This document shows positions 59,681 to 64,000 of a stretch of DNA of 64,000 nucleotides, one piece after another (position 1 is the stretch's first letter; each line of letters begins with the position of its first letter). The notes under the pieces were generated by a model that worked only from the letters and a program-made list of their open reading frames with translations, ran no database searches and was not told the DNA's origin. This DNA is from an uncultured Flavobacteriaceae bacterium. GTDB taxonomy: Bacteria; Bacteroidota; Bacteroidia; Flavobacteriales; Flavobacteriaceae. The stretch is taken from contig CALIJE010000062.1 of the NCBI GenBank assembly GCA_938017825.1, positions 1 through 64,000 on the forward strand. Direction: 5' to 3'. The position numbers were made by a program, and so were the translations under genes.

Positions 59681-61948
59681 CTAAAACCAATAGCCCACAC
59701 TAAAAAAGAAATTACTGGTTTTGCCTTCAGGGCTCCAAGAGTATAAGACTTGAACCGGTCCAAGAAAAGATTCTAGGCCATAACCAATGCCGTAGCCCGA
59801 AAAATCTGGCTTGGTAAACCACTCACCTGTTCTAAACAAATCGTCCTCGACGTTAGCGAAATTGGCCGAAAAAAGAAAATGGTTTTTTCTGGCGAACTCA
59901 AAGTCTAGTTTACCATAAGCTTTCACATAACTATTTCCGGGAAGCGCCAAAAAATCATATCCGAAAAAGGGTACAAAATTGTTGATCAAGTCATTGCCGA
60001 AGCCCCCAAGGGCAAAATCGAAAGAGGTTACTTGTGAGGTGCCTAGCTTAAAACCGCCTTCTGTCTCCAAGTTTAAGGACAGGTTGCCAAGAAGAGGAAA
60101 TGCAGTGCCAATTCGAGCTTTGGCAACCGCGAACTGCTTAAAATTGTCGTTATAATCGGAAGAAAACGCATAGAAGTTCATTTGCCCATTGAAATAGACC
60201 CCTTTTGACGGGAAATAGCGATCATTATAAGTATCTAATTTCAATTGAGCAAATGCACTATAAAAACTACTTTTTTCAAAAATGGTCCTGCCGTTTTCCA
60301 CCCTCAACCCCGGTGTAGGGTTGTCTTCATCCTGAACCCCTATGGTTCGCGTACTATATTTTAAGAATTTGTGTTCTGCACCAAGATTAAAGGCAAATTC
60401 CTCGCGAAGAACCGTCTGCACATAAATTTGGTTGGTAAAGTCATTGACGCCTAGATTAATATTACTCAATGTTAGTCCCGGAGGAACTTCAAAGTTTGTA
60501 TTAATAAGGGCAAAATCTATCTCACGTTCGAAATCATTGAATCGAGAATTAAAGCCGAAGCTCCAATACGAACCCCTATCAATATAATATTGAAAATTGT
60601 ACCGTACATTATCCCCAAGAATAATATCGAGCGACGAAACATCATCTCGCATTAAAAGGTTTTTTCTAGTGATATTGAGCAATGCTGCACTTTTGTACAA
60701 TTCATCATAATGTGCAGCCAATCTGAGAAAAGTTCGATTTGGGGTTTCCAATAGTCTTAAAATTAGATCCTCTCCAAGACCATTATGGGCAAGTTCATAA
60801 TGAATTGTCTTAAAGTTGCCGGTAGCACTTAGGTTATTTATTCCTTGTTGAAGTCGTTCAAACGTAATTTTCTTACCTAGATCAAATCTTAGTTTTCCTT
60901 TGATATAGCCGCGTGAGTAGTTCTTTATACTGTCAACAATGACCAATCTGTTTATAATAAGGGTGTCGTTGGGCGAGGCGGTGCGCACATCACCTTTACT
61001 TACATTTTGAAAACGAGACAGTTTTTTGAGGTCCTCTAGCTGCATTTTTGCAGCTGAAATACCGGATTCAAAAATTTCGGGGTATGACTGAAAATCAATC
61101 AACGAAAAATCGGCAATCTCTGGTTTTATGTAAATATCGGTCTTTAAGGACTTCTCCTTCATATCGGAAGCGGTTCTGTAGTTGTTGATCTGCTCTAATA
61201 TCTCCAAGGCGGAGGAAAGTTCTTCCTTGGCCGAGAGTTCTAGTTGTACATCTGAACCGATTATTACATCGGCACCCATTGCCTTAACTTCATCTATAGG
61301 ATAGTTATTTACCACACCTCCATCTATTAAAACGGTTCCATTGATATTGGTGGGTTCAAAAAGTGAAGGCAATGCCGAGCTCGCTGCAACTACTTTAGGC
61401 AAGTATCCACTGTTAAGCAATACAGCTTCCCCACTTTCGGCATTCGTGGCGATACATAAAAATGGAATCGGTAAATTCTCGAAGTCCTGTACATCTTTCA
61501 CATGGTAAAGTAATCGCACCAACTCATTATAGACATTTTGACCTCCAGAAAAAGCCTGAGGGGTACTCACTTTGAATTTATCGAATGGCAATGTTAAGGC
61601 GTATCTTTCAGAATCTTCCTTTTCATAAAAAGTTTTGGCACTTCTTGGAATATCGTCTTGAATTAGAACATTGAAATCAATATCACCAAATATTGAATCT
61701 AGTTGAGAAGCGGAATAGCCCGAGGCGTATAACGCAGCAACAATAGCACCCATGCTGGTTCCTCCAATATAGTCTACCGTAACACCTGCATCCTCGATTA
61801 CTTTTAAAACACCTATGTGCGCCATTCCCTTTGCGCCACCGCCGCTCAAAACCACCCCTACTTTTAGGCGTTCGTCTTCCTTACTTTCTTGAGCAATCAA
61901 GCAGTTCGCCAAAAGAATTGAAAAAAATATCACAACGATTTGTCGCAT
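59681..61948 (-). CDS. Patatin-like phospholipase with C-terminal outer-membrane barrel (PlpD/type Vd-like)
   Basis: 755 residues. Signal peptide 1-19 (LLANCLIAQ). The patatin domain (~28-230) has the oxyanion loop SGGGAKGMAHIG, nucleophile Ser in GGTSMGAIVAAL, and the catalytic Asp in LIDGGVVNNYP. A POTRA-like region at ~310-390 precedes an Omp85/BamA-type barrel ending FFFSVGYWF. The enzyme domain would be exported by its own barrel, or stay periplasmic. It likely hydrolyses phospholipids. It begins 21 bases after the uvrC stop, on the same strand. Confidence 0.92.
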   Translation of the reverse strand: MRQIVVIFFSILLANCLIAQESKEDERLKVGVVLSGGGAKGMAHIGVLKVIEDAGVTVDYIGGTSMGAIVAALYASGYSASQLDSIFGDIDFNVLIQDDIPRSAKTFYEKEDSERYALTLPFDKFKVSTPQAFSGGQNVYNELVRLLYHVKDVQDFENLPIPFLCIATNAESGEAVLLNSGYLPKVVAASSALPSLFEPTNINGTVLIDGGVVNNYPIDEVKAMGADVIIGSDVQLELSAKEELSSALEILEQINNYRTASDMKEKSLKTDIYIKPEIADFSLIDFQSYPEIFESGISAAKMQLEDLKKLSRFQNVSKGDVRTASPNDTLIINRLVIVDSIKNYSRGYIKGKLRFDLGKKITFERLQQGINNLSATGNFKTIHYELAHNGLGEDLILRLLETPNRTFLRLAAHYDELYKSAALLNITRKNLLMRDDVSSLDIILGDNVRYNFQYYIDRGSYWSFGFNSRFNDFEREIDFALINTNFEVPPGLTLSNINLGVNDFTNQIYVQTVLREEFAFNLGAEHKFLKYSTRTIGVQDEDNPTPGLRVENGRTIFEKSSFYSAFAQLKLDTYNDRYFPSKGVYFNGQMNFYAFSSDYNDNFKQFAVAKARIGTAFPLLGNLSLNLETEGGFKLGTSQVTSFDFALGGFGNDLINNFVPFFGYDFLALPGNSYVKAYGKLDFEFARKNHFLFSANFANVEDDLFRTGEWFTKPDFSGYGIGYGLESFLGPVQVLYSWSPEGKTSNFFFSVGYWF

Positions 61949-61969
61949 ATCACCTATTGGTCACTATTC

Positions 61970-63757
61970 TTAATGAAATGTTTCATATACTTTTTTGGCC
62001 TTTGACATACCAATGGTCTCTGCTAAACCTTCTATCGATGCTTCTTTTATTCGTTTTACCGATTTGAAACGCTTTAAGAGGTCTTGCGCAGTTTTTTTCC
62101 CGATACCATTTATTTGTTCCAATTCAGAATTGATTGCAGCTTTGCTTCTTTTGTTTCTATGCAAAGTAATACCAAATCGGTGTGCCTCATTCCTTAATTG
62201 TTGTATGATCTTTAAACTTTCTGATTTTTTATCCAAATAAAGTGGAATTGGGTCATCGGGAAAATAAATCTCCTCTAAACGCTTTGCAATACCGATTATG
62301 GCAATACGTCCTCTTAGACCCAAAACTTCCAAACTTTTTAGTGCCGACGATAACTGCCCCTTCCCCCCATCAATGACAATAAGTTGTGGTAAAGGTTGCT
62401 TCTCTTCCAAAAGTCTTTTATAGCGCCTATATACGACTTCCTCCATAGACGCGAAATCATCGGGCCCTTCGACGGTTTTAATATTGTAATGTCGGTATTC
62501 CTTTTTCGAGGCCTTACCGTCTTTGAAGACCACACAAGCAGCAACAGGATTGCTCCCCTGAATGTTACTGTTGTCAAAACATTCGATATGCCTCGGTTCT
62601 TCAGATAGTCTTATATCCGTTTTCATTTGAGCCATGATTCGGTTTGTATGGCGATCCGGATCTATAATTTTGATCTGCTTAAAACGTTCCTGTCTATAGA
62701 ATTTAGCGTTTCTTGTGCTCAAATCGAGAATTCTCCTTTTATCACCCAATTGGGGTAAAGTTATCTTTAAGTGTGGCTCTAGGTCTACCTCAAAAGGAAG
62801 GTAAAGTTCCTTCGATTCTGACGCAAAACGTTGTCTAATTTCGACTATCGCCAATTGCAAAAGATCCGCATCGTTCTCATTCAATTTTTTCTTTATCTCC
62901 ATCGTATGGGATCTTACGATAGATCCATGTGAAAGTTGTAGGAAATTAACATAGGCATATGCCTCATCCGATATTATTGAAAAAACATCAACATTGTTGA
63001 TCTTGGGATTTACTATGGTAGACTTTACCTGATAATTTTCAAGGACTTCTATTTTTTCTTTGATCTGCTGGGCTTTTTCGAATTCCATAGCGGCCGCCAA
63101 CTGCTTCATTTGGTGTTTGAAGTATTGTAGAGATGATTTGAAATTACCTTTTACGATCTCGCGTATATCATCTACTTGACGGTGATATTCCTCAGCCTCT
63201 TGAAGCCCCTCACATGGTGCTTTGCAATTTCCCAGATGAAATTCTAAACACGCCTTAAATTTCCCAGCTTCGATTTTTTCTTTGGAAAGATCAAAATTAC
63301 AAGTACGCAATTGGTAGACACTTTTAATAAGATCCAGCAAGGTGCGTACAGTCTTCATACTGGTATAAGGCCCATAATATTCCGATCCGTCCTTTATCAA
63401 CTTTCGAGTAGGGAATATTCGTGGGAAACGCTCATTCTTTATACAGATCCATGGGTAGCTCTTATCATCCTTTAGGAGTACATTATATCTTGGTCTATGC
63501 TCCTTAATTAGATTGTTCTCTAGGAGTAAGGCATCCGATTCTGTAGGAACTACAATATGTTTGATTACCCGAATCTTCTTGACCATGACCCGGGTCTTAC
63601 CATATTCATGGTTCTTGGTAAAATAAGAAGAAACGCGTTTTTTTAGATTCTTTGCCTTGCCTACATAGAGAATCTTTTCATCAGCATCGTAAAACTGATA
63701 AACCCCAGGTGAGTTGGGCAACGTCTGTAATTGAATCTCGATAGAAATCTGGGGCAT
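61970..63757 (-). CDS. uvrC: Excinuclease ABC subunit C
   Basis: 595 residues. It makes the two incisions of nucleotide-excision repair in the UvrBC complex. A GIY-YIG domain (residues ~13-95: SPGVYQFYDADEKILYVGKA), a Cys-rich region (~150-180), a UVR motif that binds UvrB (EFEKAQQIKEKIEVLE, ~220), an RNase H-like nuclease domain with catalytic Asp in IECFDNSNIQGSNPV (~400), and a C-terminal helix-hairpin-helix (INGIGKKTAQDLLKRF) are all present and intact. Patatin-like phospholipase follows. Confidence 0.97.
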   Translation of the reverse strand: MPQISIEIQLQTLPNSPGVYQFYDADEKILYVGKAKNLKKRVSSYFTKNHEYGKTRVMVKKIRVIKHIVVPTESDALLLENNLIKEHRPRYNVLLKDDKSYPWICIKNERFPRIFPTRKLIKDGSEYYGPYTSMKTVRTLLDLIKSVYQLRTCNFDLSKEKIEAGKFKACLEFHLGNCKAPCEGLQEAEEYHRQVDDIREIVKGNFKSSLQYFKHQMKQLAAAMEFEKAQQIKEKIEVLENYQVKSTIVNPKINNVDVFSIISDEAYAYVNFLQLSHGSIVRSHTMEIKKKLNENDADLLQLAIVEIRQRFASESKELYLPFEVDLEPHLKITLPQLGDKRRILDLSTRNAKFYRQERFKQIKIIDPDRHTNRIMAQMKTDIRLSEEPRHIECFDNSNIQGSNPVAACVVFKDGKASKKEYRHYNIKTVEGPDDFASMEEVVYRRYKRLLEEKQPLPQLIVIDGGKGQLSSALKSLEVLGLRGRIAIIGIAKRLEEIYFPDDPIPLYLDKKSESLKIIQQLRNEAHRFGITLHRNKRSKAAINSELEQINGIGKKTAQDLLKRFKSVKRIKEASIEGLAETIGMSKAKKVYETFH

Positions 63758-64000
63758 TGATACCTAAATTCTTGATTAATTATTTGTAGTTAAATTAAGG
63801 TGTTTTTAGCGAAGCGCATAGCATTTAGTCATTTTTTACGTACCCAAATTTTACTCGTGAAACAGCTTTGACCCCTGTATGTAGATGAATCATTTTTGCC
63901 AAAAAGTTCAATTGATAATAACTTTGCTTTAACTATTTGATTTTCAATACATTAAAACTTATGGCATTTTAAATCACAAAAAAAAGTGCATTTCATCGAT
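63758..64000. other. Intergenic stretch at the window edge
   Basis: 243 bases upstream of uvrC with no open frame of note on either strand. It contains the promoter at 63896-63926 directed rightward; the gene it drives begins beyond the window. Confidence 0.6.
63896..63926 (+). promoter_or_regulatory. Strong match to the flavobacterial sigma-A promoter
   Basis: TTG (63896-63898), a 20-base spacer, then TAACTTTG (63919-63926): both boxes match TTG-N17-23-TAnnTTTG exactly. It is the best promoter match I found in the window. Transcription would begin near 63933 and run out of the window. Confidence 0.65.

Overview
The window looks like chromosomal DNA of a member of the Bacteroidota, most likely a marine Flavobacteriaceae (Maribacter/Zobellia/Arenibacter type; the genus is a guess). 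Five TonB-dependent outer-membrane receptors lie in 64 kb. Two proteins carry type IX secretion (T9SS) C-terminal sorting domains, one of them a 2,813-residue SprB-repeat adhesin. Families typical of the phylum are present (DUF4270, DUF5689, SbsA-type Ig-like lipoprotein, a short GT5 protein beside panC), atpD-atpC form their own locus, starts lack strong Shine-Dalgarno sequences, and several genes have a TAnnTTTG -7 element. No rRNA, tRNA, IS element, prophage or CRISPR array was seen. Most of the window is ordinary core genome.

Layout. 1-1.3 kb: 3' end of a T9SS type A protein with strikingly C-rich codon use, a GNAT acetyltransferase, and a decapitated XRE/HTH_26 regulator remnant. 1.3-10.2 kb (minus): TonB receptor, atpC, atpD, a second TonB receptor, glmS. 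10.3-15.3 kb: DUF4270 lipoprotein and half-length glycogen-synthase-like protein (minus), divergent from panC-panD-YbhN-type membrane protein. 15.4-19.3 kb: an esterase-fold protein lacking its nucleophile, radA, a candidate 32-residue membrane peptide, and a Tas-type aldo/keto reductase. 19.6-28.0 kb: the giant adhesin. 28.1-33.8 kb: exonuclease III, two paralogous small beta-barrels, a TonB receptor, glycyl-tRNA synthetase. 33.9-37.9 kb: coiled-coil membrane protein, ComF-type phosphoribosyltransferase, Ig-like lipoprotein, secreted hypothetical protein.

37.9-43.6 kb: a tight minus-strand run (ankyrin protein, AlkD-type repair protein, Nudix hydrolase, nitrilase/omega-amidase) divergent from katG, with a palindrome and a direct repeat between them; I infer a possible damage-control locus. 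A secreted DinB-family protein follows. 43.7-49.0 kb: a TonB receptor plus a DUF5689/lamin-tail lipoprotein divergent from a secreted endonuclease/exonuclease/phosphatase-family enzyme; I infer capture of extracellular nucleic acid or phosphate. 49.0-52.9 kb: DUF1080 protein, small cytochrome-b-like membrane protein, TonB receptor.

53.0-63.8 kb (all minus): pgi, M23 peptidase, tryptophan 2,3-dioxygenase, DUF3108 protein, 4-hydroxyphenylpyruvate dioxygenase, patatin-like phospholipase with beta-barrel, uvrC. The two dioxygenases point to aromatic amino acid catabolism, although homogentisate dioxygenase is not nearby. The last 240 bp hold a very good flavobacterial promoter firing out of the window.
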